Assembly (NCBI RefSeq): GCF_002262885.1
Contig: NZ_NKYF01000008.1
Coordinates: 240,331-304,330, forward strand
Source: Pseudonocardia sp. MH-G8
GTDB lineage: Bacteria > Actinomycetota > Actinomycetes > Mycobacteriales > Pseudonocardiaceae
DNA: 64,000 nt
Reading direction: 5' to 3'
The first letter of the stretch is position 1. Each line of letters opens with the position of its first letter. The notes below the pieces were generated by a model, which searched no databases, was not told the origin of the DNA, and was given only the letters and a program-made list of their open reading frames with translations. Both the position numbers and the translations under genes were made by a program. Shown one piece after another: positions 17,278 through 26,538 of the stretch.

Positions 17278-18314
17278 TCGTGCTGGGGATCGAGACGTCC
17301 TGCGACGAGACCGGCGTCGGGATCGTCCGGTGGGAGCCGGACGGCACGGCGACGCTGCTGGCCAACGAGGTCGCGTCCTCGGTGGAGGAGCACGCGCGCT
17401 TCGGCGGGGTAGTTCCCGAGGTGGCGTCGCGGGCGCACCTGCAGGCGATGGTGCCGGCCGTGCACCGCGCGCTGGCCGCGGCCGGCGTCACGGGTAGCGA
17501 CGTCGAGGCCGTCGCCGTCACCGCGGGGCCCGGGCTCACGGGCGCACTGCTCGTCGGGGTCGCCGCCGCGAAGGCCTACGCCGCCGCGTGGGACGTGCCG
17601 CTCTACGGGGTGAACCACCTGGCCGCGCACGTGGCCGTCGACACGCTGCAGCACGGTGCGTTGCCGCCGTGCCTCGCGCTGCTCGTGTCCGGGGGGCACT
17701 CCAGCCTGCTGGACGTGCCGGACCTGGCCGGGCCGGTCACGCCCCTGGGCGCCACCATCGACGACGCGGCGGGTGAGGCGTTCGACAAGGTCGCGCGCTT
17801 GCTCGGCCTGCCGTTCCCGGGCGGCCCGCACATCGACCGCGAGGCCCGCGAGGGCGACCCCGCCGCGATCGCGTTCCCCCGGGGCCTCACCGGGCCGCGG
17901 GACGCGCCGTTCGACTTCTCCTTCTCCGGGCTCAAGACGGCGGTCGCGCGCCACGTCGAGGCGCTGGAGCGGGCGGGCACACCGGTCCCGGTGGCCGACG
18001 TCGCGGCCTCCTTCCAGGAAGCCGTGGTCGACGTGCTCACGGCGAAGGCCGTGCGTGCGGCCCGGGAGCGCGGCATGGACACCCTGCTGCTCGGTGGGGG
18101 CGTCGCGGCCAACTCGAGGCTGCGCGTCCTGGCCCAGGAGCGCTGCGACGCCGCGGGGATCCGGCTGCGCGTGCCGCGCCCGGGGCTGTGCACCGACAAC
18201 GGGGCGATGGTCGCCGCGCTGGGCGCGCACCTGCTCGCGGGCGGGGCGACGCCGAGCCCGGGGGACCTGCCGGCCGACTCGTCGCTGCCGGTCACCGAGG
18301 TGCTGGTCGGCTGA
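17274..18314 (+). CDS. tsaD: tRNA N6-adenosine threonylcarbamoyltransferase TsaD
   Basis: TsaD transfers the threonylcarbamoyl group to tRNA A37. The 346-residue protein has ETSCDETG at the N-terminus, the metal-binding NHLAAH motif, the LVSGGHS loop and the C-terminal LGGGVAANSRLR and TDNGAMVA motifs. Length is normal. It ends the t6A cluster. Confidence 0.97.
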   Translation: MIVLGIETSCDETGVGIVRWEPDGTATLLANEVASSVEEHARFGGVVPEVASRAHLQAMVPAVHRALAAAGVTGSDVEAVAVTAGPGLTGALLVGVAAAKAYAAAWDVPLYGVNHLAAHVAVDTLQHGALPPCLALLVSGGHSSLLDVPDLAGPVTPLGATIDDAAGEAFDKVARLLGLPFPGGPHIDREAREGDPAAIAFPRGLTGPRDAPFDFSFSGLKTAVARHVEALERAGTPVPVADVAASFQEAVVDVLTAKAVRAARERGMDTLLLGGGVAANSRLRVLAQERCDAAGIRLRVPRPGLCTDNGAMVAALGAHLLAGGATPSPGDLPADSSLPVTEVLVG

Positions 18315-18381
18315 TCGGACGGCCGAGCCGGGCGATCAGGTCGTCGGATCGAGCAGCCTCCCGGGCTTGAAATCGATCTCA

Positions 18382-18397
18382 TACACTCCGCCGGGTG
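18382..18397 (+). promoter_or_regulatory. -10 box for leaderless membrane-protein transcript
   Basis: TACACT at 18382-18387 lies 7 nt before GTG 18395. A TTGAAA at 18367-18372 is too close to be its -35. Confidence 0.4.
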
Positions 18398-19007
18398 AAC
18401 TACCCCAACCAGGCGCGGGGCCCGGCCGGGGGGCCTCCGCAGGCGCCGCCGCACCCTTCCTCGTACGGTCCGCCGCCACAGGCCGGACAGCTTTCGTCCG
18501 GCGAGCAGCGGCCGTGGACCCGGGCCGGGTGGGGAACGGTGCCCGTGGTGCTGGGCACCCTCCTCTCGCTGGCGGGTGCGACGGCGATGAACTGGGCCGC
18601 TGCTGGCCTACTCGGAGGCACACGCCCTCGCCCTCGGGGATGGGACGATCCGCTCGCTGATCGGCAACGTCCTGATCCAGCACTACGTCACCTGGGGCAT
18701 GATCGCCTTCATCCTGGTGTGGAGTGCCTACGTGCTCGGGTGGACCGCGGGTGGGGTGCGAGGCAGGACCTCCGCCAAGCTGATCCTCAGCACACCCGGC
18801 AGGAGCGTCGCGGCCGGACGGCTCGGACCGATGCGCGCGCTGATGGCGGGATACGCGCTGCTGGTGGCGGTCGGTCATGCGCTGATGATCAACAAGTCGT
18901 TCTACGGTGACCTGTTCGAGCTGGAAGCAGGCTGCTGGACGGTGCTCGCCGGGCAGGTGGTCGTCGCCGTAGGCGCCGCGATCGGACCGCGGTTGCCGCG
19001 CCGCTGA
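18395..19007 (+). pseudogene. Frameshifted Pro-rich four-helix membrane protein
   Basis: Two frames together make one sensible protein. From GTG 18395 the frame gives a Pro/Gly/Gln-rich cytoplasmic segment and the start of a membrane helix (VPVVLGTLLSLAGATAMNW). Skipping one base near 18599-18602 continues as LLAYSEAHALALGDG and then three more hydrophobic helices, ending at 19007. Without the shift the first frame loses hydrophobic character after about residue 70 and runs to 18910. Either one extra base inactivated the gene, or the sequence has an error there. Function unknown; the layout loosely recalls RDD-type membrane proteins. Confidence 0.65.
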
Positions 19008-19020
19008 CGCCCCCGAACTC

Positions 19021-19096
19021 GCGCTCGTACACCGATCTCTGCGTCGGCACACCGACTGCAGTCGGTGCGTGAGCGCCACGATCGGTGTGCGAGCGC
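19021..19096. repeat. Nested double palindrome between convergent genes
   Basis: Outer arms GCGCTCGTACACCGATC (19021-19037) and GATCGGTGTGCGAGCGC (19080-19096) pair at 16 of 17 positions. Inside is a perfect 18-bp palindrome, CACCGACTGCAGTCGGTG (19050-19067). It sits 13 bases after the membrane protein and before the converging aldo/keto reductase, so termination is likely; the nesting is unusual. Confidence 0.65.
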
Positions 19097-19146
19097 GCGG
19101 GAGGTTCTCCAGGCCGCGACCGGGCGATGAGCCGTTCCCGGACGGG

Positions 19147-20079
19147 TCAGGCCGACAGGTAGGCCAGCAGGCGGCGCTCGTCGTCCGTCAGCTGCAGATC
19201 CAGCGCCGGGAGCAGGTCTTCCAGCTGTTCGACGGTGCGCGCGCTCGCGATCGGCGCGGTCACCGTCGGCTGGGCGATGAGCCAGGCGAGAGCCACCGCC
19301 GCCACCGGCACCTCGTGCCCGGCGGCGATCTCGTCGAGCGCGGCCAGGACGCTGCGGCCGCGGTCGTCGAGGTAGGCCAGCGCACCTTCGGACCGCACGC
19401 TGTCCACCGCGGTGTCCGGCCGGTACTTGCCGGTCAGGAAGCCCTTCGCCAGCGCGTAGTAGGGGAACCCGGCCAGGCCCTCGCTCGCCAGCAGCGGGGC
19501 GAGGGAGCTCTCGTACTCGTCGCGCTCCATGAGGTTGTAGTGCGGCTGCAGCGCGACGTAGGACGCGAGACCGCCGCGCGCGGAGATCTCCAGCGCCGAT
19601 CGCAGCCGCTCCGCGGTGAAGTTGGACGCGCCGATCGCGCGCACCTTGCCCGCCCGCACGAGCCGGTCGAACGCGTCGGCCGTCTCCTCCTGGGCGGTGT
19701 CGGGGTCGTCCCTGTGGGCGTAATAGAGGTCGATCCGGTCGGTCCGCAGCCGGCGCAGCGAGTCCTCCACCGCCGCGGTGATGTTCGCAGCGGACAGCCC
19801 CGGCCGCTCCGGCCACGACCCCACCTTCGTGGCGACCACGACCGCGTCCCGGTTGCCACGCGAGGCCATCCAGTCGCCGATGATCGCCTCGGACTCCCCG
19901 CCGGAGTTGCCCGGCTTGCGCCAGAAGTACGAGTCGGCCGTGTCGACGAAGTTGCCGCCCGCAGCGACGTACGCGTCGAGCACGGCGAACGAGGTGTCCG
20001 GGTCGGCCGTCCAGCCGAACACGTTGCCGCCGAGGCAGAGCCGGGAGACGTCGAGATCACTCGAGCCGATCTTCACCAT
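19147..20079 (-). CDS. Aldo/keto reductase
   Basis: A 310-residue NADPH-dependent oxidoreductase with the tetrad Asp/Tyr (DTADSYFW), Lys (VATKVG) and His (YYAHRDD), and the cofactor segment IASARTVEQLEDLL. ATG 20079 is chosen because it gives the canonical N-terminus and because TAGGGT (20093-20088), which includes the stop codon of the upstream tetR, lies 8 nt before it, fitting a leaderless start inside the tetR end. Substrate unknown. It may share control with tetR. Confidence 0.92.
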   Translation of the reverse strand: MVKIGSSDLDVSRLCLGGNVFGWTADPDTSFAVLDAYVAAGGNFVDTADSYFWRKPGNSGGESEAIIGDWMASRGNRDAVVVATKVGSWPERPGLSAANITAAVEDSLRRLRTDRIDLYYAHRDDPDTAQEETADAFDRLVRAGKVRAIGASNFTAERLRSALEISARGGLASYVALQPHYNLMERDEYESSLAPLLASEGLAGFPYYALAKGFLTGKYRPDTAVDSVRSEGALAYLDDRGRSVLAALDEIAAGHEVPVAAVALAWLIAQPTVTAPIASARTVEQLEDLLPALDLQLTDDERRLLAYLSA

Positions 20080-20090
20080 GGGGCGCAACC

Positions 20091-20672
20091 CTATCCGGGC
20101 GCCAGCGCGCGCATCGCGAGGTCGGTGACGGTGTCGGCGTAGGCCGGGGTCAGCGGCGCGGTGCGCAGCAGCCACCGGTGGTAGAGCGGTCCGACGATCA
20201 TCTCGACGGCCACGGGCAGGTCGAGGTCGCGGCGTAGCTGACCGGCCTCCTGACCGGCGCGGAGGCGGTCGGCGATCGCGGCGAGGTTCGGCCCGAGGAG
20301 GCGTTCGACCATGGACTCGGCGAGCTCGGGGTCCTCCTGGATCTCGATCATGAGTGCCCGGCTGGTGCCCGAGAGCGTCGGGTCGGCGAGCTCCTCGACG
20401 ATCGCGCGCACCACTCCCCGCAGGTCCGCGTGGACGTCACCGGTGTCGGGCAGGGCGAGTGCGGCGGGGTCGCTCACCGCGGCGAGCATCGCGTCGAGGA
20501 CCACCGCGCCCTTGGACGGCCACCACCGGTAGATCGTCTGCTTCCCCACGCCCGCCCGCGCGGCGATGGCCTCGATCGTCAGCTTCCGGTAACCGACCTC
20601 GCCGACGAGCTCGTGCGCCGCGGTGAGGATCGCGTCGCGGGAGCGTTCGCTGCGGCGGGTGGCGTCGGGCAT
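20091..20672 (-). CDS. TetR-family repressor, divergent from glycosyltransferase
   Basis: A 193-residue regulator with the N-terminal helix-turn-helix (LTIEAIAARAGVGKQTIYRWWPSKG, about residues 35-60) and a TetR_C-like ligand domain. ATG 20672 is preferred over GTG 20681 because TAAGGT (20685-20680) lies 7 nt upstream. Two matching palindromic operators lie in the intergenic region toward the divergent glycosyltransferase, so it very likely represses that gene and itself. By analogy with TetR regulators of drug-modifying enzymes, the ligand could be a macrolide; this is inference. Confidence 0.92.
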   Translation of the reverse strand: MPDATRRSERSRDAILTAAHELVGEVGYRKLTIEAIAARAGVGKQTIYRWWPSKGAVVLDAMLAAVSDPAALALPDTGDVHADLRGVVRAIVEELADPTLSGTSRALMIEIQEDPELAESMVERLLGPNLAAIADRLRAGQEAGQLRRDLDLPVAVEMIVGPLYHRWLLRTAPLTPAYADTVTDLAMRALAPG

Positions 20673-20697
20673 GGCAGGCACCTTACCGCAAACGAGA

Positions 20698-20714
20698 CGA
20701 GACGAACCGTCTTG
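20698..20714. promoter_or_regulatory. TetR operator 1
   Basis: CGAGACGAACCGTCTTG is an imperfect palindrome (arms match 6 of 7 around AAC). It overlaps the first bases of the glycosyltransferase -35 (TTGACA, 20712-20717) and lies just upstream of the tetR promoter, so binding could block both. Confidence 0.7.
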
Positions 20715-20742
20715 ACAAGGGAGGTGCCGGGATGCTTAGTAT
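20712..20742 (+). promoter_or_regulatory. Promoter of the macrolide-type glycosyltransferase
   Basis: A perfect -35 TTGACA (20712-20717) is followed by TTAGTA (20736-20741) or TAGTAT (20737-20742) with 18-19 bases between. The two TetR operators bracket it. Confidence 0.65.
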
Positions 20743-20749
20743 GCCGAGC

Positions 20750-20766
20750 CGAGACGGTTCGTCTCG
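20750..20766. promoter_or_regulatory. TetR operator 2
   Basis: CGAGACGGTTCGTCTCG is a perfect palindrome with 7-bp arms around GTT. It is the reverse-complement type of operator 1 and lies at about +3 to +20 of the glycosyltransferase transcript, where a repressor would block elongation. Confidence 0.75.
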
Positions 20767-20784
20767 CGAAGGAGAGGAGTTCCG

Positions 20785-21963
20785 ATGGCGCACATCGCCA
20801 TGGTCAGCATTCCGGCGCCGGGCCACGTCAACCCGAGCCTCGAGGTGATCCGGACCCTCGTCGAGCGCGGCCACCGCGTCACCTACGCCAACGACCCGAG
20901 CTACGCCGACACCGTGCGGGGCCTCGGGGTCGAGTTCGTGCCCTGCGTGTCGACGCTGCCGTTCCACACGGAGGAGTCGTTCACCGGCGACGCGATCGAC
21001 GCGCTCACCCTGTTCCTCGACGACGCCATCGCGATGCTGCCGACGCTCAGGGCGGCCTACGACGACGACCGACCCGACCTGTTCCTCTACGACATCGCCG
21101 GCGGAGCGGCCCGGATCCTCGCCGCCCAGTGGGGCATCCCGGCCGTCCAGCTCTCGCCCACGTTCGTGGCGTGGGAGGGCTACGAGGAGGAGATGGCCGA
21201 GTCGGTCGCCGAGATGAAGGCCGACCCGCGGGGCGCGGACTACTACCGCAAGCTGCACGACTGGCTGGCCGGCAACGGCGTTCCCGTGGACGAGGTGTGG
21301 ATGGGTCGGCCCGAGCGCGGGCTCGTCCTCGTGCCGCGCGTCCTGCAGCCGCACGCCGACCGCGTGGGTCCGCACTTCACGTTCGTCGGCCCGTGCCTCG
21401 CCGAGCGTCCCGAGCAGGGCGGGTGGGCGCGGCCCGTCGAGGCCGAGAAGGTCCTGCTCGTCTCGCTGGGGTCGGCCTACACCGACCACCCCGACTTCTA
21501 CCGGCGCTGCATCGAGGCGTTCGGCGACCTGCCCGGATGGCACGTCGTGCTGCAGATCGGGTCCTTCGTCGACCCGGCCGTGCTCGGTGAGGTGCCGGCG
21601 TCGGTCGAGGTCCACCGGTGGGTCCCGCAGCTGGCCATCCTCGAGCAGGCGGACGCGTTCCTCACCCACGCGGGCATGGGTGGTTCCGTCGAGGGGCTGT
21701 TCACGGGCACGCCGATGATCGCCGCACCGCAGGCGGTCGATCAGTTCGGCAACGCCGACGCCCTGGTCGCCGCGGGTGTGGCGCGCCGCGTGGACTCGGC
21801 GACGGTGACGGCCGAGGGGCTGCGGGACGCGCTGCTCGGGCTCACCGGATCGGCCGAGGTCACGCAGCGGAGCGCGACGATCCGCAGCGAGCTGCGTGAG
21901 GACGGCGGCCGCGTGCGCGCAGCCGAACTCATCGAGGACGCGCTGCGCGTGACCACTGTTTGA
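20785..21963 (+). CDS. Macrolide-family GT1 glycosyltransferase (OleD/Mgt-like)
   Basis: A 392-residue GT-B glycosyltransferase. The N-terminal motif PAPGHVNPSL holds the likely catalytic His14. The C-terminal nucleotide-sugar site reads VPQLAILEQADAFLTHAGMGG, followed by PMIAAPQAVDQFGNA, typical of the MGT group that uses UDP-glucose and inactivates macrolides by glycosylation. ATG 20785 has an AAGGAGAGGAG ribosome site. A divergent TetR gene and two operators control it, the pattern expected of an inducible detoxification enzyme. The actual acceptor cannot be told from sequence. Confidence 0.9.
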   Translation: MAHIAMVSIPAPGHVNPSLEVIRTLVERGHRVTYANDPSYADTVRGLGVEFVPCVSTLPFHTEESFTGDAIDALTLFLDDAIAMLPTLRAAYDDDRPDLFLYDIAGGAARILAAQWGIPAVQLSPTFVAWEGYEEEMAESVAEMKADPRGADYYRKLHDWLAGNGVPVDEVWMGRPERGLVLVPRVLQPHADRVGPHFTFVGPCLAERPEQGGWARPVEAEKVLLVSLGSAYTDHPDFYRRCIEAFGDLPGWHVVLQIGSFVDPAVLGEVPASVEVHRWVPQLAILEQADAFLTHAGMGGSVEGLFTGTPMIAAPQAVDQFGNADALVAAGVARRVDSATVTAEGLRDALLGLTGSAEVTQRSATIRSELREDGGRVRAAELIEDALRVTTV

Positions 21964-21967
21964 GCGC

Positions 21968-21992
21968 TGGCACTCTCATGGGTAGAGTGCCA
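21968..21992. promoter_or_regulatory. CIRCE element (HrcA operator) of groESL
   Basis: TGGCACTC-N9-GAGTGCCA is a perfect 8-bp inverted repeat with the 9-base spacer of CIRCE, beginning 5 bases after the glycosyltransferase stop. It predicts HrcA repression of groES-groEL with heat induction. Confidence 0.9.
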
Positions 21993-22115
21993 ATCGGCAC
22001 GGCCCGGACGTTCCGGCACCCGCGACGACGGGGCGCCCGCGCGCTGTCCACCAGTACACATCACCGCAGAACCCATCAGGCGAGTGCACGCACCCCAGGA
22101 AGGGGAGGTCATCAA

Positions 22116-22406
22116 GTGGCGAACATCAAGCCGCTCGAGGACAAGATCGTCGTTCAGGCCAGCGAGGCCGAGACCACCACCGCGTCCGGGATCGTCATCC
22201 CCGACACGGCGAAGGAGAAGCCGCAGGAGGGCAAGGTCCTCGCGGTCGGCCCGGGGCGGATCGACGACAACGGCAACCGCGTCCCCCTGGACGTGGCCGT
22301 CGGAGACGTCGTCATCTACTCGAAGTACGGCGGCACCGAGGTCAAGTACAACGGCGAGGAGTACCTCATCCTCTCCGCCCGCGACGTGCTCGCGGTCGTC
22401 AACTGA
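22116..22406 (+). CDS. groES: Co-chaperonin GroES
   Basis: The 96-residue 10-kDa cap of the GroEL chamber. It has the N-terminal IKPLEDKIVVQ strand, the mobile loop (ETTTASGIVIPDTAKEKPQEG) and the VGDVVIYSKYGGTEVKYNGEEYLIL dome region. GTG 22116 has an AAGGGGAGG ribosome site. The CIRCE operator lies about 125 bases upstream. Confidence 0.97.
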   Translation: MANIKPLEDKIVVQASEAETTTASGIVIPDTAKEKPQEGKVLAVGPGRIDDNGNRVPLDVAVGDVVIYSKYGGTEVKYNGEEYLILSARDVLAVVN

Positions 22407-22422
22407 CGCTGTCCCGTCACGC

Positions 22423-22467
22423 CGCCGCCCCGGTGGTCCCTCGACCGAGTGGGCCGCCGGGGCGGCG
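22423..22467 (+). repeat. Intercistronic groES-groEL hairpin
   Basis: CGCCGCCCCGG (22423-22433) pairs with CCGGGGCGGCG (22457-22467), an 11-bp perfect stem with a 23-nt loop. A short TTT follows, so it may be a partial terminator or a processing/stability site that sets the groES:groEL ratio. Confidence 0.55.
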
Positions 22468-22495
22468 TCGTTTCCGCTGAACGAGAGAGGCAGGC

Positions 22496-24115
<1,620 letters not shown>

Positions 24116-24137
24116 GCGAGCGCATCTCCGCAGTTCC

Positions 24138-24179
24138 GAACGGCGCTCTCGTCGGCACCAGCCGACGGGGGCGCCGTTC
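24138..24179 (+). terminator. groEL terminator, nested hairpins
   Basis: Outer arms GAACGGCGC (24138-24146) and GCGCCGTTC (24171-24179) enclose a perfect 6-bp hairpin GTCGGC-ACCA-GCCGAC (24151-24166). Confidence 0.65.
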
Positions 24180-24604
24180 GTTCGTCGAGGGGCTTCCACC
24201 GCACCGCGGCGATCGGCGCACCGCCGCGTGGCAACCCTCCTCGGAGGGTGGTCCTGGCGCAAACGAGCACGCTCCCCGGATGGCGCAGCGATCGGCGAAC
24301 GAATGGACGAGCGACGCGCCACGCCGACGACACGCCGCCATCGCCACGGTGAGCGTCATCGTTGCTCGTCATGACCCTGTCGGGAGGCACCCGATGAGGG
24401 AGGGTGGGGGTGCCTCCGCTCAGCTCCCGGTAACCTCGTTAAGCCATTCGGTCTTACGTCACCCACATGACGAGTGCCACTCGGCGCAACACTCCCGAAT
24501 GGAGGGCACAAAACGGCCCTGATCGTGTCAAGGTGAACCTGTCACCCGCCGATATGGGGGGTGACACATCACCCGGCTGCAGGAAGCTGCAGGAAGGAAT
24601 CGTC
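24180..24604. other. Upstream region of the BldM-like gene with alternating GGTGA/TCACC half-sites
   Basis: No gene seen. Close to the regulator start are four half-sites in alternating orientation within about 40 bases: GGTGA (24532), TCACCC (24542-24547), GGGTGA (24559-24564) and TCACCC (24569-24574). These resemble the TCACCC/GGGTGA arms reported for BldM sites in Streptomyces, though the spacing differs, and suggest autoregulation. A direct duplication CTGCAGGAAG is at 24576-24595. Confidence 0.5.
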
Positions 24605-25201
24605 GTGACGACGGTACTCATCTGCGACGATCGTCGTAGCGTCCGCGAAGGCCTGACCCGCGTGATGTCCGCGGTGCCGGGGGTGCACCGGATCGATTGC
24701 GTTGCGCACGGGGACGAGCTGTTGGCAAGGTTCTCCCGTCAGCCTGTGGACGTGGTTCTCGTCGGTACCCAGCGGGCGGTGCCCACGGGAGTCGAGGCCA
24801 CGCGGCGGCTCGTCGCCGCCCACCCGCAGGCCAACGTCATCGTCTTCGGCGCCCCCGACGACGCGGGCAGCATTGCCGCCGCGATCGCAGGCGGTGCGCG
24901 TGGCTACCTCCGGTGGGACGCTTCGCGTCCCGAACTGGTGGCAGCGCTCGCGCACACGCTCGCGAGCACGGCGGTGCCCACGCCCCGCGCGCCCACGGAT
25001 CCCGGCGTGCAGCTCACCGAGCGCGAGCTCCAGGTGCTGCGCGGCATGAGCCAGGGCAAGAGCAACGGCCAGATCGGCCGCGAGCTCTACCTGTCGGAGG
25101 ACACGGTCAAGACCCACGCCCGCCGGCTGTTCCGCAAGCTCGGCGTGCGCGACCGGGCCCAGGCCGTCGCCCACGGCTTCCGCCGCGGGCTCGTGTCCTA
25201 G
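24605..25201 (+). CDS. bldM: BldM-like orphan response regulator with degenerate receiver
   Basis: A 198-residue two-domain regulator. The C-terminal LuxR/FixJ helix-turn-helix (LTERELQVLRGMSQGKSNGQIGREL, then SEDTVKTHARRLFRKLG) closely resembles Streptomyces BldM. The gene lies, as in Streptomyces, just before a sigma factor gene and guaB. In the receiver, the phospho-acceptor position is Gly54 (VVLVGTQ) and the conserved Lys position is Trp104 (YLRWDAS), though the acidic pair ICDDRR is kept. Phosphorylation is therefore not expected; activity may depend on dimerisation or a partner. GTG 24605 is preferred; the longer frame upstream is non-homologous. Confidence 0.85.
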   Translation: MTTVLICDDRRSVREGLTRVMSAVPGVHRIDCVAHGDELLARFSRQPVDVVLVGTQRAVPTGVEATRRLVAAHPQANVIVFGAPDDAGSIAAAIAGGARGYLRWDASRPELVAALAHTLASTAVPTPRAPTDPGVQLTERELQVLRGMSQGKSNGQIGRELYLSEDTVKTHARRLFRKLGVRDRAQAVAHGFRRGLVS

Positions 25202-25965
25202 GGTCGGCGAACCGAAGGTCCACCACATAGATCGACGGCCCAGCTCCCCTGGATCCGCCGATCCGTGCACCGGACTTCCGGCTCGGGACACCAACCGATC
25301 TCGCCCCTGTGGGCGGTCCGCCGGCTCGTCGGACCGATCCACCTCAGGCGCTGCGGCGCCAGGGATCGGTGCCCCTCGATCCGTCGGCGGATCGCGGCCG
25401 CCTGGTCCCCGCACGTCGGGGCAGGCCGGCCGCGGACACCACCGCGACGACCCGCATGCCGAGCGTGCGGCGCAGGTGCTGCGCCTGCGGCTGTCGTCGC
25501 TGTCGGTGGTCGCCTCGTGCCCTTCCGCTCCCGCCGGCCACGGGGCGCCCGGTCCGGACGGGGATCCGCGTCGCCGCGGAGCCACCGCCCGACGGTACCG
25601 GCGCCCCCGTGCGTCACCCGCCGTGGTCCCGGTTCCGGCCCCGGGCAGGCAGCACACCCGTTCGGGCGGGCCCCTCACCCTGCTCGACCTCGCACACCCG
25701 CGTCACCGCGGTGTCCACTCCCCACGGTGACCGCACCACCCGATAGAGGCCCGGAAGAGGCCCCCGATCGGGTGGTCGTCAGGCTGACCCGGCAACGGAA
25801 CCCCGCTCCCGTTCGTCTTCCCATCCGAGGAGGAGCCCGTCCCGGACCGTCGCGCGTCTTCGCTACGGTGGTCCGGAATGAGGGCACGGTTGAGCACTCT
25901 CCGTGAGCAGCCTCACGAACGGATGATGCCGAACATGTTCCGTAACGCCCGCACCACGGTCTGCG
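25202..25965. other. 764-base gap before sigD
   Basis: Open frames here on both strands have shuffled Arg/Pro/Gly composition and no recognisable protein. The only clear structure is a perfect 10-bp inverted repeat, ACCACCCGAT (25735-25744) and ATCGGGTGGT (25767-25776), which could be a terminator or leader hairpin. The rest shows nothing I can name. The gap is long for this genome and could hold a small RNA. Confidence 0.4.
25735..25776. repeat. 10-bp inverted repeat upstream of sigD
   Basis: ACCACCCGAT and ATCGGGTGGT pair perfectly across a 22-nt purine-rich loop that contains GAGGCCC twice. It lies about 190 bases before sigD. Confidence 0.5.
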
Positions 25966-26538
25966 ATGAGTGAAACGACAGAGGTACCCGACGAACTGGT
26001 GGCCCGCGCCATGACGGGCGACCCCCAGGCCGTCGGGGCCGTGATCGCCATCATCCGGCCCATGGTCGTGCGCTACTGCAGGGCGCGGCTCGGCCGGGTG
26101 GACCGGTCGTCGGTCTCGGCCGACGACGTTGCGCAGGAGGTGTGCTTGGCCGTGCTCACTGCACTGCCGGGGTACCGCGTCCAGGGACGACCGTTCCTGG
26201 CGTTCGTGTACGGCATCGCCTCTCACAAGGTGATCGACGCGCACCGGGCGGCCACGAGGAACCGGTCGGAGCCGGTCGCCGACGTCCCCGACGCGATCGA
26301 GGTCGCCGACGGGCCCGAGCAGCGTGCGCTCCGGGTCGAGCTGTCGGGCGAGATGGGCAAGCTGCTCGACACACTCCCCGACAAGCAACGGGAGATCCTC
26401 GTGCTGCGCGTGGTCGTCGGTCTCTCCGCAGAGGAGACGGCCGAAGCCGTCGGCTCCACCCCGGGAGCCGTGCGCGTGGCCCAGCACCGGGCGCTCGCCC
26501 GCCTGCGCAAGTCGATGCCAGAGGAGGAGGTGGTCTGA
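25966..26538 (+). CDS. sigD: ECF RNA polymerase sigma factor SigD-type
   Basis: A 190-residue group 4 sigma factor. Region 2 includes VSADDVAQEVCLAVLTALPGYRVQGRPFLAFVYGIA. Region 4 is LPDKQREILVLRVVVGLSAEETAEAVGSTPGAVRVAQHRALARLR. The neighbours (RsdA-like anti-sigma, DUF5319, guaB, guaB3) reproduce the mycobacterial sigD locus. In M. tuberculosis SigD acts in starvation and lipid-related gene expression; the regulon here is unknown. Its stop abuts the anti-sigma start. Confidence 0.93.
   Translation: MSETTEVPDELVARAMTGDPQAVGAVIAIIRPMVVRYCRARLGRVDRSSVSADDVAQEVCLAVLTALPGYRVQGRPFLAFVYGIASHKVIDAHRAATRNRSEPVADVPDAIEVADGPEQRALRVELSGEMGKLLDTLPDKQREILVLRVVVGLSAEETAEAVGSTPGAVRVAQHRALARLRKSMPEEEVV

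Noticed and set aside
25198..25906. Possible genes in the gap before sigD (both strands)
   Set aside because: Candidate proteins are Arg/Pro/Gly scrambles without ribosome sites, hydrophobic patterns or recognisable motifs.
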